DNA of 64,000 nt from Prionace glauca (lineage: Eukaryota; Chordata; Chondrichthyes; Carcharhiniformes; Carcharhinidae): assembly GCA_037974335.1 (NCBI GenBank), contig CM075760.1, positions 12,538,814-12,602,813 of the forward strand, written 5' to 3'. The notes under the pieces were generated by a model. That model saw only the letters and a list, made by a program, of their open reading frames with translations, did no database searches and had not been told where the DNA came from. Below are positions 25,201-38,249 of the stretch, piece by piece. Position numbers and translations under genes: made by a program. Numbering within the stretch: the first letter of the stretch is position 1; every line of letters begins with the position of its first letter.

Positions 25201-28200
25201 GAGAGAGAAACACAGTTACAGAGAGACACACACACACAGATACAGAGAGAGAGATACAGATACAGAGAGAGAGACACACACAGATACAGAGAGAGAGTGA
25301 GACACACAGATACAGAGAGAGAGAGAGAAAGATACAGAGAGAGAGACACACACAGATACAGAGAGAGAGTGAGACACAGATACAGAGAGAGAGAGATATA
25401 GATACAGAGAGAGACACACACAGATACAGAGAGAGAGACACACACAGATACAGAGAGAGAGTGAGACACACAGATACAGAGAGAGAGAGAGAAAGATACA
25501 GAGAGAGAGACACACACAGATACAGAGAGAAAGTGAGACACAGATACAGAGAGAGAGAGATACACAGATACAGAGAGAGAGACACACACAGATACAGAGA
25601 AACAGACACATAGATATAGAGAGAGAGACACACAGATACAGAGAGAGAGAGACACACACAGATACAGAGAGAGAGAGACATACACAGATACAGAGAGAGA
25701 GACACACACAGATACACAGAGGGAGAGACATACACAGATACAGAGAGAGAGACACACACACAGATACAGAGAGAGAGAGAGCCAGCGAGATACAGATACA
25801 GAAAGAGAGTGAGAGAGACACACTGATACAGAGAGAGAGACACACGCAGATACACAGAGAGAGACACACACAGATACAGAGAGAGAGTGAGACACACAGA
25901 TACAGAGAGAGAGACAGACAGATACAGAGAGAGAGAGACACACACAGATACAGAGAGAGAGAGAGAGACACAGATACAGAGAGAGAAAGACACACACAGA
26001 TAAACAGAGAGAGACACATACAGATACAGAGAGAGAGAGAGAGACAGATACAGAGAGAGAGAGAGAAACACAGATACAGAGAGAGAGACACACACAGATA
26101 CAGAGAAACAGACACACAGATACAGAGAGAGAGACACACAGATACAGAGAGAGAGAGAGAGAGACACAGATACAGAGAGAGAGAGAGAGACAGATACAGG
26201 GAGAGACACACACACAGATACTGAGAGAGAGAGACATACACAGATACAGAGAGAGAGACACACACACAGATACAGAGAGAGAGAAGCACAGATACAGAGA
26301 GAGAGAGACAGATACAGAGAGAGAGACACACACAGATACAGAGAGAGAGACACACGCACAGATACAGAGAGAGAGAGATACAGATACAGAGAGAGAGAGA
26401 CACACAGATACAGAGAGAGAGAGAGAGAAACACAGATACAGAGAGAGAGAGAGAAACACAGATACAGAGAGAAAGACATACACAGATACAGAGAGAGAGA
26501 GACACACACAAGTACAGAGAGAGACACACAGATACAGAGAGAGAGAGAGACACACAGATACAGAGAGCAAGAGAGACACAGATACAGAGAGAGAGAGAGA
26601 AAAACACAGATACAGAGAGAGAGACACACACAGATACAGAGAAACAGATACACAGATACAGAGAGAGAGACACACAGATACATAGAGAGAGAGAGACACA
26701 GATACAGAGAGAGACACACACACAGATACAGAGAGAGAGAGACACACACAGATACAGAGAGAGAGAGACACACACAGATACAGAGAGAGAGATAGACACA
26801 CAGATACAGAGAGAGAGAGAGACACAGATACAGAGAGAGAGAGAAACACAGATACAGAGAGAGAGACACACACAGATACAGAGAAACAGACACACAGATA
26901 CAGAGAGAGAGACACATAGATACAGAGAGAGACACACAGGTACAGAGAGAGAGAGAGACAGATACAGATACAGAGATACACATACAGAGACACATAGATA
27001 CAGAGAGAGAGACACACACACACAGATACAGAGAGAGAGAGAGGCACACACACAGATACAGAGAGAGAGAGATACAGATAGAGAGAGAGAGACACAAACA
27101 GATATAGAGAGAGAGAGATACAGATACAGAGAGAGAGAGAGAGACATACACAGATACAGAGAGATGCACACACAGATACAGAGAGAGAGATACAGATACA
27201 GAGAGACACACACACACAAATACAGAGAGAGGGAGAGATACAGATACAGAGAGAGACACACACACAGATACAGAGAGAGAGAGAGATACAGATACAGAGA
27301 GAGAAACACACACACAGATACAGAGAGAGAGAGAGCCAGAGAGATACAGATACAGAAAGAGAGTGAGAGACAGATACAGAGAGAGAGACACACACAGATA
27401 CAGAGAGAGAGAGAGACACAGATACAGAGAGGGAGAGACAGATACAGAGAGAGAGACACACACAGATACAGAGAGAAAGACATACACAGATACAGAGAGA
27501 GAGAGACACACACAAGTACAGAGAGAGACACACAGATACAGAGAGAGAGAGACACACAGATACAGAGAGCAAGAGAGACACAGATACAGAGAGAGAGAGA
27601 GAAAAACACAGATACAGAGAGAGAGACACACACAGATACAGAGAAACAGATACACAGATACAGAGAGAGAGACACACAGATACATAGAGAGAGAGAGACA
27701 CAGATACAGAGAGAGAGACACACACAGATACAGAGAGAGAGAGACACACACAGATACAGAGAGAGAGAGACACACACAGATACAGAGAGAGAGATAGACA
27801 CACAGATACAGAGAGAGAGAGAGACACAGATACAGAGAGAGAGAGAAACACAGATACAGAGAGAGAGACACACACAGATACAGAGAAACAGACACACAGA
27901 TACAGAGAGAGAGACACATAGATACAGAGAGAGACACACAGGTACAGAGAGAGAGAGAGACAGATACAGATACAGAGATACACATACAGGGACACATAGA
28001 TACAGAGAGAGAGACACACACACACAGATACAGAGAGAGAGAGATGCACACACAGATACAGAGAGAGAGAGAGAGATACAGATACAGAGAGAAACACACA
28101 CACAGATACAGAGAGAGAGAGAGATACAGATACAGAGAGACACACACACACAGATACAGAGATAGAGAGATACAGATACAGAGAGAGAGACACACACAGA

Positions 28201-30545
28201 TACAGAGAGAGATACAGATACAGAGAGACACACACACACAGATACAGAGAGAGAGAGACAGATACAGAGAGACACACACACACAGATACAGAGAGAGAGA
28301 GAGATACAGATACAGAGAGAGAGACACACACAGATACAGAGAGAGAGACACACACACACAGATACAGAGAGAGAGAGAGAGACAGATACAGAGAGAGAGA
28401 GAGAGACAGATACAGAGAGAGAGAGAGAAACACAGATACAGAGAGAGAGACACACACAGATACAGAGAAACAGACACACAGTTACAGAGAGAGAGACTCA
28501 CAGATACAGAGAGAGACACACAGATACAGAGAGAGACAGAGACAGATACAGATAGAGAGACACACACAGATACAGAGAGAGAGAGACATACAGAGATACA
28601 GAGAGAGAGACACACACAGATACAGAGAGAGGGAGACACACACAGATACAGAGAGAGAGAGAGAGCCAGAGAGATACAGATACAGAAAGAGAGTGAGAGA
28701 GACACACTGATACAGAGAGAGAGACACACACAGATACACAGAGAGAGAGACACACACAGATACAGAGAGAGAAAGACACACACAGATACACAGAGAGAGA
28801 CACACACAGATACAGAGAGAGAGACACACAGAGATACAGAGAGAGAGAGACACACAGAGATACAGAGAGAGAGAGAGCGAGAGAGATACAGATACAGAGA
28901 GAGAGAGAGAGAGACAGATACAGAGAGAGAGAGAGACAAACAGATACAGAGAGAGAGACACACAGATACAGAAAGAGAGAGAGAAACACAGATACAGAGA
29001 GAGAGACACACACAGATACAGAGAAACAGACACAGTTACAGAGAGAGAGACACACAGATACAGAGAGAGAGAGAGACACACAGATACAGAGAGAGAGAGA
29101 GACAGATACAGAGAGACACACACACACAGATACAGAGAGAGAGAGACACACACAGATACAGAGAAAGAGAGAGACACACACAGATACAATAGAAAGAGAG
29201 ACATACAGATACAGAGAGAGAGTGACACAGATACAGAGAGTGAGTGACAGAGAGAGAGAGACAGATACAGAGAGAGAGAGAGAGAGACACACAGATACAG
29301 ACGAAGAGACAGACACAGATACAGAGAGAGAGAGAGATACAGATAAAGAGAGAGAGGCACACACACAGATACAGAGAGAGAGAGATACAGATACAGAGAG
29401 AGAGACACAAACAGATACAGAGAGAGAGAGATACAGATACAGAGAGAGAGAGAGACATACACAGATACAGAGAGATGCACACACAGATACAGAGAGAGAG
29501 AGAGATACAGATACAGAGAGACACACACACACAAATACAGAGAGAGGGAGAGATACAGATACAGAGAGAGACACACACACAGATACAGAGAGAGAGAGAG
29601 ATACAGATACAGAGAGAGAGACACACACACAGATACAGAGAGAGAGAGAGCCAGAGAGATACAGATACAGAAAGAGAGTGAGAGACAGATACAGAGAGAG
29701 AGACACACACAGATACAGAGAGAGAGAGAGACACAGATACAGAGAGAGAGAGAGACAGATACAGAGAGAGAGACACACACAGATACAGAGAGAAAGACAT
29801 ACACAGATACAGAGAGAGAGAGACACACACAAGTACAGAGAGAGACACACAGATACAGAGAGAGAGAGAGACACACAGATACAGAGAGCAAGAGAGACAC
29901 AGATACAGAGAGAGAGAGAAAAACACAGATACAGAGAGAGAGACACACACAGATACAGAGAAACAGATACACAGATACAGAGAGAGAGACACACAGATAC
30001 ATAGAGAGAGAGAGACACAGATACAGAGAGAGAGACACACACAGATACAGAGAGAGAGACACACACACAGATACAGAGAGAGAGAGACACACACAGATAC
30101 AGAGAGAGAGATAGACACACAGATACAGAGAGAGAGAGAGACACAGATACAGAGAGAGAGAGAAACACAGATACAGAGAGAGAGACACACACAGATACAG
30201 AGAAACAGACACACAGATACAGAGAGAGAGACACATAGATACAGAGAGAGACACACAGGTACAGAGAGAGAGAGAGACAGATACAGATACAGAGATACAG
30301 AGATACACATCCAGAGACACATAGATACAGAGAGAGAGACACACACACACAGATACAGAGTGAGAGAGAGGCACACACAGATACAGAGAGAGAGAGAGAT
30401 ACAGATACAGAGAGACACACACACACAGATACAGAGAGAGAGAGAGATACAGATACAGAGAGACACACACACACAGATACAGAGAGAGAGAGAGATACAG
30501 ATACAGAAAGAGAGTGAGAGAGACACACTGATACAGAGTGGATAG

Positions 30546-31251
30546 ACAGACACACACACACACACACACACTGGCACAATCTCCAATCCACTCACTCACA
30601 CCCTCCCCATTTCTCCCCCCCCCACCACTCCACTCGCTGGGGTTGTGGGGACCGGCTACAAGGATTTTCGGGGCTGGTGTGTGGGGAAGGTGGTCGGGGG
30701 GGGGGGTTTGAAATGGACCAACGCCACCTACGGGGGGGGGAAAGAAATAATGTTTGAAACTAAACTAAAGACAGGGGGTGGGGGGGTGACAGAATCCATT
30801 TCCACCTCTGCATTAACACATCAAGAGTCAGTCTGACATTGGCCCAAACACCTCTGGGGTGTGGGGTGGGGGGTGGGGGGAAATTAGCATCTCAATAGAG
30901 AGACAGATATTGTAAACATGTCAGAGACTCAGGGGGTGGGTTTGTATCCAGCTCACTCAGGATAAATGGGAGTCTGAGAGCTGTCAGTCCCCACACCAAT
31001 AATCCCCCTGTACTGAACACATTCCCACTCTGATTCAGTGTGTGTGTGTGTGTGTGTGTGTGTGTCTCAATCTGCTTTTTAACCTGCACTTTGCTTGTGT
31101 GGACAGGATGCTGAATGGATTTGAATGGAAATGCTGGAACTCCTCGCTGTGAGAGTTTGTGTGTTTTATTCTGAAAATGACCTTGTGTGTTTGTGTGTGA
31201 TTTTTTTCCCTCTCTCTTTATAACCAATTTCTCTCTCTTTTTCTCCCTGAG
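30546..31251 (+). other. Start of block S2, upstream of A1
   Basis: Matches 43305-44004. It opens with (CA)n, then TGGCACAATCTCCAATCCAC, a C-run and a G-rich stretch. A short frame reads GTGYKDFRGWCVGKVV in both copies (here and near 43407), but nearby G-run changes shift the frame afterwards. A (GT)n lies near 31039-31063. A pyrimidine tract ends at the A1 acceptor. No promoter is clear. Confidence 0.4.
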
Positions 31252-31391
31252 GAATTTTGAAAGCTGGCGACGAGTCGAGGATCCGAAGGACGGGAATGTG
31301 TGTGAGCGGGACGAGGGAGAGGAGCATCTTCCAGAGGGAGGGCTGACTGAGGTCTGTCCCCCAGCTTCACCCCGGGGGTGGGCTGGGGGGG
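31252..31391 (+). other. Exon-like segment A1, copy 1
   Basis: Follows TCTCTCTTTTTCTCCCTGAG (acceptor). A frame is open, with NFESWRRVEDPKDGNVCERD then EGEEHLPEGGLTEVCPP, ending at GGGG|GTGAGT. The copy at 44005-44145 has a synonymous CGA/CGT change in the RR pair but is one base longer in the terminal G/C-rich part, so the two copies would leave in different phases. A weaker donor (GAG|GTCTGT, exon end 31351) would avoid this. Product not recognised. Confidence 0.4.
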
Positions 31392-31619
31392 GTGAGTTGT
31401 GTCTGTTTCTGACCCTGATCCAGATTTAATGTTTAATATCAGAGGCAGTGAGATCTGAATGGGAGTGGGATAGAGAGACAGAGAGAAACACACAGGGAGG
31501 GAACTGTCCCAATCTTTTATACTCTCTGGTTTACAATGGACTTGTTGTGTTTGGATGGTACTGAGAGATTGTGTCACTGAGAGGGGAGATCCTGGGGTTT
31601 GGCTGTGCTGTTTAATTGA

Positions 31620-32010
31620 AATATTTTCTTGTATTTTAATTATTTTCTCTCTCTTTTCCCTAAGAATTAATATTACTGAGAGACAGTGTAACTGAGAAGG
31701 GGGAATCCTGGGCTCTCGTGCTGTTTAATTTAAACATTTTCTGGTATTTTAATATATTTCTGTCTCTATTCCCCATGAATTAATATTGAGATTTTACTGA
31801 GAGACAGTGTAACTGAGAAGGGGGAATCCTGGGCTCTCGTGCTGTTTAATGTAAACATTTTCTGGTATTTTAATATATTTCTGTGTCTTTTCCCCATGAA
31901 TTAATATTGAGATATTACTGAGAGACAGTGTAACTGAGAAGGGGGAATCCTGGGCTCTTGTGCTGTTTAATTTAAACATTTTCTGGTATTTTAATGAATG
32001 ATTTTCTCTT
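31620..32010. repeat. 121-bp array, about 3 copies, within S2
   Basis: Same family as 541-1500, lying between A1 and A2; the first copy keeps the CTAAG acceptor-like end. Confidence 0.8.
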
Positions 32011-32018
32011 CTCCCCAG

Positions 32019-32120
32019 GGATTTGAATTGTGAAGACTGCAATGGGACTGGGAATCCTTGGACAAGGGGCTTTTCTCCAGAGGAGGATGGATGGACTGAG
32101 TCCTGTTCTATCGACCACAC
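32019..32120 (+). other. Exon-like segment A2, copy 2 (complete)
   Basis: 102 nt between TTCTCTTCTCCCCAG and CACAC|GTGAGT, with 33 codons open after an initial G. It differs from the other copies by one base that changes Gly to Asp in the TESCSIGH stretch. Confidence 0.45.
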
Positions 32121-33175
32121 GTGAGTTGTTGTCTCTTTATTATCCCCGATCCAGGTTTAATTTTAATCTCACTTCCTCGGATGAACCAGTTCTGGTTAGA
32201 TTGTGGGGTGTGGGGTTGGGGGGCTGGAGTTTAAAACCCTGGGGTTAAAATATCCCGGCTTTGTAATTAGTCTCAAACACATTAACCCTTTGGTAGGTGG
32301 CAAAGTGTAAATTAAATATCTGTGATTTGAAACTGTCTGTAAGTTTGTTTGAAATCTAAAATAACAGGGGTGGGAGACAGAGCGATGTTCCTAATTGTTA
32401 AATAAAACTCAGAGGTCTTTACAATTCAGTTTTCAGATCTTCAGACTTTCATTGTGTCCTCTCCACAGCTTTTCCCCCATTCTGTCTATTTCTCTCTGCT
32501 TTTCTCTCCATTTCCTTCCTCTATCTGCCTCTCTTTTTTATTCCCTCGCTCTCTCCCTCTTTTTTCCCAAGAATTAATATCTAGTTGACAATTTCTCAGT
32601 GAAATCTGAGAAGGGGGAATCCTGGGCTCTTGTGCTATTTAAACATTTTCTTGTATTTTAATTATTTTCTCTCCCTTTTCCCCAAGAATTAATATGTAGA
32701 TTTTACTAAGAAGTTGTGTAACTGAGAAGGGGGAATCCTGGTCTCTTGTGCTGTTTAATGTAAACATTTTCTAGTATTTAAATGAATTAGATTCTCTCTC
32801 TCTCTTCCCAAGGAATTAATATTTAGCTGAACAATTTCTTTGTAAGATCTGAGAAGGGGGAATCCTGGGCTCTCGTGCTGTTTAATTTAAACATTTTCTG
32901 GTATTTTAATATATTTCTGTCTCTATTCCCCATGAATTAATATTGAGATTTTACTGAGAGACAGTGTAACTGAGAAGGGGGAATCCTGGGCTCTCGTGCT
33001 GTTTAATTTAAACATTTTCTGGTATTTTAATATATTTCTGTCTCTATTCCCCATGAATTAATATTGAGATTTTACTGAGAGACAGTGTAACTGAGAAGGG
33101 GGAATCCTGGGCTCTTGTACTGTTTAATTTAAACCTGTTCTTGTATTTTAATGAATGATTTTCTCTTCTCCCCAG
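32121..33175 (+). other. Intron-like sequence and 121-bp units between two A2 copies
   Basis: 32121-32580 repeats 90-540. 32590-33170 is five or so 121-bp units. No gene seen. Confidence 0.6.
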
Positions 33176-33277
33176 GGATTTGAATTGTGAAGACTGCAAT
33201 GGGACTGGGAATCCTTGGACAAGGGGCTTTTCTCCAGAGGAGGATGGATGGACTGAGTCCTGTTCTATCGGCCACAC
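33176..33277 (+). other. Exon-like segment A2, copy 3 (complete)
   Basis: 102 nt, same splice signals, sequence as at 1-89. S2 thus has two A2 copies about 1.16 kb apart, produced by a local duplication that includes intron and array. Confidence 0.45.
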
Positions 33278-35514
33278 GTGAGTTGTTGTCTCTTTATTAT
33301 CCCCAATCCAGGTTTAATTTTAATCTCGCTTCCTTGGATGAACCAGTTCTGGTTAGATTGTGGGGTGTGGGGGGGGGGGTTGGGGGGCTGGAGTTTAAAA
33401 CCCTGGGGTTAAAATATCCCGGCTTTGTAATTAGTCACAAACACATTAACCCTTTGGTGGCTGGCAGAGAGTGAATTACTGATGAGTTTGTAAGTTTGTA
33501 TTAAATCTAAAATAACAGGGGTGGGAGACAGAGCGCTGTTCCTAATTGTTAAATAAAACTCACAGAGGGGTGGGGTTTGATTTCACTGTCTCAGCCTCTC
33601 TCTGCCTCACTCTCTCTCTCTGTATAAACATTTCCCAAAGTAAAAAAGACTCCATACAGCTGACTGCACCTTGTGGGATCTTGCTGTGCATCACAGGGAT
33701 TTTGTTTTAAAAAGGGGGGGGGGTTCTCAGAGGGAGTTTAAAAACTTTCAGGGGACTGTGGGGAATTCTCCAGACTTGGGACAACACACACACACACAGG
33801 GTGGGGGGTTTGTGGGGGGGTGTGTGTACTGGGGGGGTGGGCAGTGAGATATTCTGATATTCCCAACAAGGGCCAGAGGTCTGAGTGTTTAAACATATTA
33901 AACTGTTCAAACAGAGACAGGCAGAAAGCCCTGAGGGTTTCACAGCTCCCTGGAAATGCAAAGGGAGCTCCCACTGCCCCAAACAGCAGCAAGATGTGAA
34001 CTGGAAACCCCTTCCCTCAGCTTGTTACACACTGACCTTTCCACAACCCCCAACATGTTTCCAAACACTCCCTGTAGTTTCTGCAAACTTTCTATCAAAC
34101 TGTCTGTCCATTCTGCTCAATACTGACCCCCCTCTCAATCTGGCACTGACCTGGGCTCTGAATTCAGACAGAGTCACAGATAGGGTTTAAAGTTGAAAGT
34201 TTTATAACTTATTTATTACTGTCACAAGGCTTACATTAACACTGCAAAGAAGTTACTGAGAGACAGAGACACAGATACAGACAGAGACATAGATAAAGAG
34301 ATAGAGGGACAGAGAGGGGACTTAAAGTTTTAAAGTTTATTAGTGTCACAAGTAAGACTCACATTAACACTGCAATGAAGTTACTGAGAGAGAGAGAGAG
34401 AGAGAGAGAGACGGACAGAGAAATAGATAAAGAGATAAAGAGACAGACAGATAGACAGGGAGGGAGGGAGAGAGATGTTGGTAGACTTACCAAAGCAGTT
34501 TGTGTGTGTGAGTGTCTGCAGCTTCTGTGTCTCTGAGCTTGCCGGGGTGTCAGGGAGAGAATGTCACTGTCTTCACCTCTCTCTCTGCCTCTCTGTATAA
34601 AACAATCACCAAATGACAGGACACTCAATAATGTGACCGCACACAATTCATTATCAAATCTCTCTTTATCTCTGACTCTGTTTCTCTCTCTCTGTCCCTG
34701 TCTCTGTTCCTCTCCCTTTCTCTCCTTGTCACTCCCTCTCCCTGTCACTCTTGTCTTTCTGTTTCTCTCTCTCCTTGTCTCTCTCTCCATCTGTTTTTCT
34801 GTCTCTGTCTCTATCTCCTTGTCTCTCTCTCTGTTTCTCTCTCTCTCTCTCTCTGTCTCTGCTTCTCTCTCTCCCTGTCTGTTCTGTAGTAGAGACAGAT
34901 GGAGACAGAGACAGAGAAAGAGGGAGGGATGGAAACAGCTGTAGGTGTGGGTTAGATGCAGGGGGAGAGACACAGGCTGTTAGAGGGAGGGGGGCCTCAG
35001 TGAGGGACAGGGGCTCCAGTTTAATTCTGAGGGTCCCGGGGGGGGTGGGGGTGATGTCACTGTCTCAGCCTCTCTCTGCCTCACTCTCTCTCTCTCTGTA
35101 TAAACATTTCCCAAATTAAAAAAAACTCAACACAGCTGACTGTGTCCTGTGGGATCTTGCTGTGCAGCACAGGGATTTTGTTTTAAAAGGTGTTTGGTTT
35201 AGTTTTAAGAGGGATTTCCAGCCTTTGTGGAGATTTGGGATGATGCAGACACACACACACACACAGGGTAGTGAGTGGGGTGGGGGCTCACAACAGGCAA
35301 CAGGGTTGGGGGTTGTGTGGGGGGGGGGGAAATGTGTCCCAGCTGATTCAGGTTCACATTGCTGCTGCTGTGGGATCTTGCTGTGTACTCTCTGGGCCTC
35401 TGACCTTTGCCCCGCACTGTGACAGCGACCACACTTTTTATTTTGAAACGAGATCTGGCTCAGGGACCGCAGAGTGGGGTTCAAGGTAAAAGCTGGAAAG
35501 GGGGTTGGGGAAAT

Positions 35515-35645
35515 TCCAGCACTTTAATCTCTGAGGCATCGTAAGCTACGGAGCAAGTGCTGGGGAATGGGAGGAGTATAGATTGGGATTGGATGGGCCA
35601 GCATTGAGCTGGTGGGCCGAAGGGCCTGTTTCTGTGCTGTCTGAC
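35515..35645 (+). mobile_element. LINE 3' tail fragment in U3
   Basis: GCATCGTAAGCTACGGAGCA to GGTGGGCCGAAGGGCCTG is the 3' end of a CR1-like shark LINE, different from the one at 60242. Copies sit at the same place in U4 (37915-38035), U6 (42280-42412) and U7 (49120-49255) but not in U1, U2 or U5. That splits the units into two subtypes. Confidence 0.6.
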
Positions 35646-35674
35646 TCCAGATTCTTTTCTCTCTGTTTTCCCAG

Positions 35675-35830
35675 GAATTTCTATTTGGATTGGGGGTGTG
35701 GGGGGGGGTAGAGAATTTCCCTGTCTCTGTCTCTCCAGTGTTCTTCCCAATCCCTGCACCCCCTCCCCTCTCCCCACACACATTCCCATCTATATTTCAT
35801 CTCTCAATAAAATGTGACAGAAAACCCCAG
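35675..35830 (+). other. Terminal exon-like segment T1 in U3
   Basis: Acceptor TCTGTTTTCCCAG and poly(A) signal at 35806-35811. Confidence 0.45.
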
Positions 35831-35859
35831 TGTGAATTGTTGTCAGTTTAATTTCTGTC

Positions 35860-38220
35860 TCAGCCTCTCTCTGCCTCACTCTCTCTCTCTCTGTATAAAC
35901 ATTTCCCAAAGTAAAAAACACTCCACACAGCTGACTGTGTCCTGTGGGATCTTGCTGTGCACCACAGGGATTTTGTTTTAAAAAGGGGGGGGGGTTCTCA
36001 GAGGGAGGTTAAAAACTTTCAGGGGACTGTGGGGAAGTCTCCAGACTTGGGACAACACACACACACACAGGGTGGGGTGTTTGTGGGGGGGTGTGTGTAC
36101 TGGGGGGGTGGGCAGTGAGATATTCTGATATTCCCAAGGGCCAGAGGTCTGAGTGTTTAAACATATTAAACTGTTCAAACAGAGACAGGCAGAAAGCCCT
36201 GAGGGTTTCACAGCTCCCTGGAAATGCAAAGGGAACTCCCACTGCCCCAAACAGCAGCAAGATGTGAACTGGAAACCCCTTCCCTCAGCTTGTTACACAC
36301 TGACCTTTCCACAACCCCCAACATGTTTCCAAACACTCCCTGTAGTTTCTGCAAACTTTCTATCAAACTGTCTGTCCATTCTGCTCAATACTGACCCCCC
36401 TCTCAATCTGGCACTGACCTGGGCTCTGAATTCAGACACAGTCACAGATAGGGTTTAAAGTTGAAAGATTTAAAATGTATTTGTTACTGTCACAAGGCTT
36501 ACATTAACACTGCAAAGAAGTTACTGAGAAAGAGAGAGAGACCTAAATAAAGAAACAGAAAGCCAGAGAAAGGGAGAGAGAGGGTACTTAAATTTTTAAA
36601 GTTTATTAGTGTCACATGTAAGGCTCACATTAACACTGCAAAGAAGTTACTGAGAGAGAGAGAGAGAGAGACGTAGATACAGAGACAGAAAGAGAGAGAG
36701 AGACAAAGGGACAGAGAGGGTACTTAAAGTTTTAAAGTTTATTAGTGTCACAAGTAAGGCTCACATTAACACTGCAATGAAGTTACTGAGAGAGAGGGAG
36801 ATAGACACACAGAGACATCGATAAAGAGAGAGAGAGAGAGATGTTGGGAGACTTACCAAAGCAGTTTGTGTGTGTGAGTGTCTGCAGCTTCTGTGTCTCT
36901 GAGCTTGCCGGGGTGTCAGGGAGAGAATGTCACTGTCTTCACCTCTCTCTCTGCCTCTCTGTATAAAACAATCACCAAATTACAGGACACTCAATAATGT
37001 GACCGCACACAATTCAATATCAAATCTCTCTCTCTGTATCTCCCTGTTCTCTCTCCTCTCCTCGTCTCTGTCGAACTATCTCTGTCTCTCTCTCCGTCTG
37101 TATTTTCTCTCTCTCTCTCTCTCTCCCTGTCTCGTCTGTAGCATAAACAGATGGAGACAGAGACGGAGAGAGGGAGGGATGAAAACAGCTGTCGGTGTGG
37201 GTTAGATGCAGGGGGAGAGACACAGGCTGTTAGAGGGAGGGGGGCATCAGTGAGGGACAGGGGTCCAGTTTAATTCTGAGTGTCCCAGGGAGGTTGGGGG
37301 ATTGGATTTTACTGTCCCAGCCCCTCTCTGCCTCACTCTCTCTTTCTCTGTATAAATCTTCCCTGGATTCAAATGACATTCGACACAGCTGACTGTGGGA
37401 TCTTGCTGTGCACTGCAGGGACAGGGGCTCCAGTTTAATTCTGAGGGTCCGGGGGTGGGGGTGATTTCAATATCTCAGCCCCTCTCACTGTATAAACATT
37501 TCCCAAATTAAAAAAAACTCAACAGAGCTGACTGCACCTATGGGATCTTGCTGTGCAGCACAGGGATTTTGTTTTAAAAGGTGTTTGGTTTAGTTTTAAG
37601 AGGGATTTCCAGCCTTTGTGGAGATTTGGGATGATGCAGACACACACACACACACACGGTAGTGAGCGGGGTGGGGGCTCACAGCAGGCAAGAGGGTTGG
37701 GGGTTGTGTGGGGGGGGGAAATGTGTCCCATCTGATTCAGGTTCACATTGCTGCTGCTGTGGGATCTTGCTGTGTACTCTCTGGGCCTCTGACCTTTGCC
37801 CCGCACTGTGACAGCGACCACACTTTTTATTTTGAAACAAGATCTGGCTCAGGGACCGCAGAGTGGGGTTCAAGGTAAAAGCTGGAAAGGGGGTTGGGGA
37901 AATTCGAGCACTTTAATCTCCGAGGCATCGTAGGCTACGGAGCAAGTGCTGGGGAATGGGGAGGGGTGTAGATTGGGATTGGATGGGCCAGCATTGAGCT
38001 GGTGGGCTGAAGGGCCTGTTTCTGTGCTGTCTGACTCCAGATTCTTTTCCCTCTGTTTTCCCAGGAATTTCTATTTGGATTTGGGGGTGTGGGGGCGGTA
38101 GAGAATTTCCCTGTCTCTGTCTCTCCAGTGTTCTTCCCAATCCCTGCACCCCCTCCCCTCTCCCCACACACATTCCCATCTATATTTCATCTCTCAATAA
38201 AATGTGACAGAAAACCCCAG
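35860..38220. repeat. Composite unit U4
   Basis: Full U copy: 101-codon frame 36153-36458, three SINE tails (about 36470, 36600 and 36735), M at 36857-36958, (CA)n near 37640, LINE tail 37915-38035, T1 at 38065-38220. It contains an extra internal repeat of the TGTGGGATCTTGCTGTGC fragment near 37395. Confidence 0.75.
38065..38220 (+). other. Terminal exon-like segment T1 in U4
   Basis: Poly(A) signal at 38196-38201; acceptor CTCTGTTTTCCCAG. Confidence 0.45.
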
Positions 38221-38249
38221 TGTGAATTGTTGTCAGTTTAATTTCTGTC

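Larger units (their letters stand above)
13660..30545. repeat. 16.9-kb satellite based on ACACAGATACAGAGAG
   Basis: Variable 18-26-bp units made of (AC)2-4, AGATACAG and (AG)n. The + strand has T almost only within GATA. All frames read as low-complexity (for example RERHTQIQ on +, [10 protein letters not shown] on -), so the open frames of up to several thousand codons are artefacts. Blocks are duplicated: 15.78-16.8 kb repeats at a shift of about 1017 bp, 19.4-21.5 kb repeats at about 3.7 kb, and 27.5-28.3 kb repeats at about 2.3 kb. Confidence 0.98.
33590..35830. repeat. Composite unit U3
   Basis: Full U copy. 101-codon frame at 33885-34190, SINE tails near 34195-34400, M at 34491-34592, TC-rich tracts 34660-34880, (CA)n near 35248-35267, a LINE 3' tail at about 35515-35645 (GGGCCGAAGGGCCTGTTTCT) and T1 at 35675-35830. 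Confidence 0.75.

Noticed and set aside
13660-30545. CRISPR-like direct repeat array
   Set aside because: No unique spacers of constant length; eukaryotic simple satellite.
13603-30599. Open frames of hundreds to over 3000 codons on both strands
   Set aside because: They are translations of the GATACAGAGA satellite: low-complexity, open in several frames at once, no domain, frame set only by repeat period.
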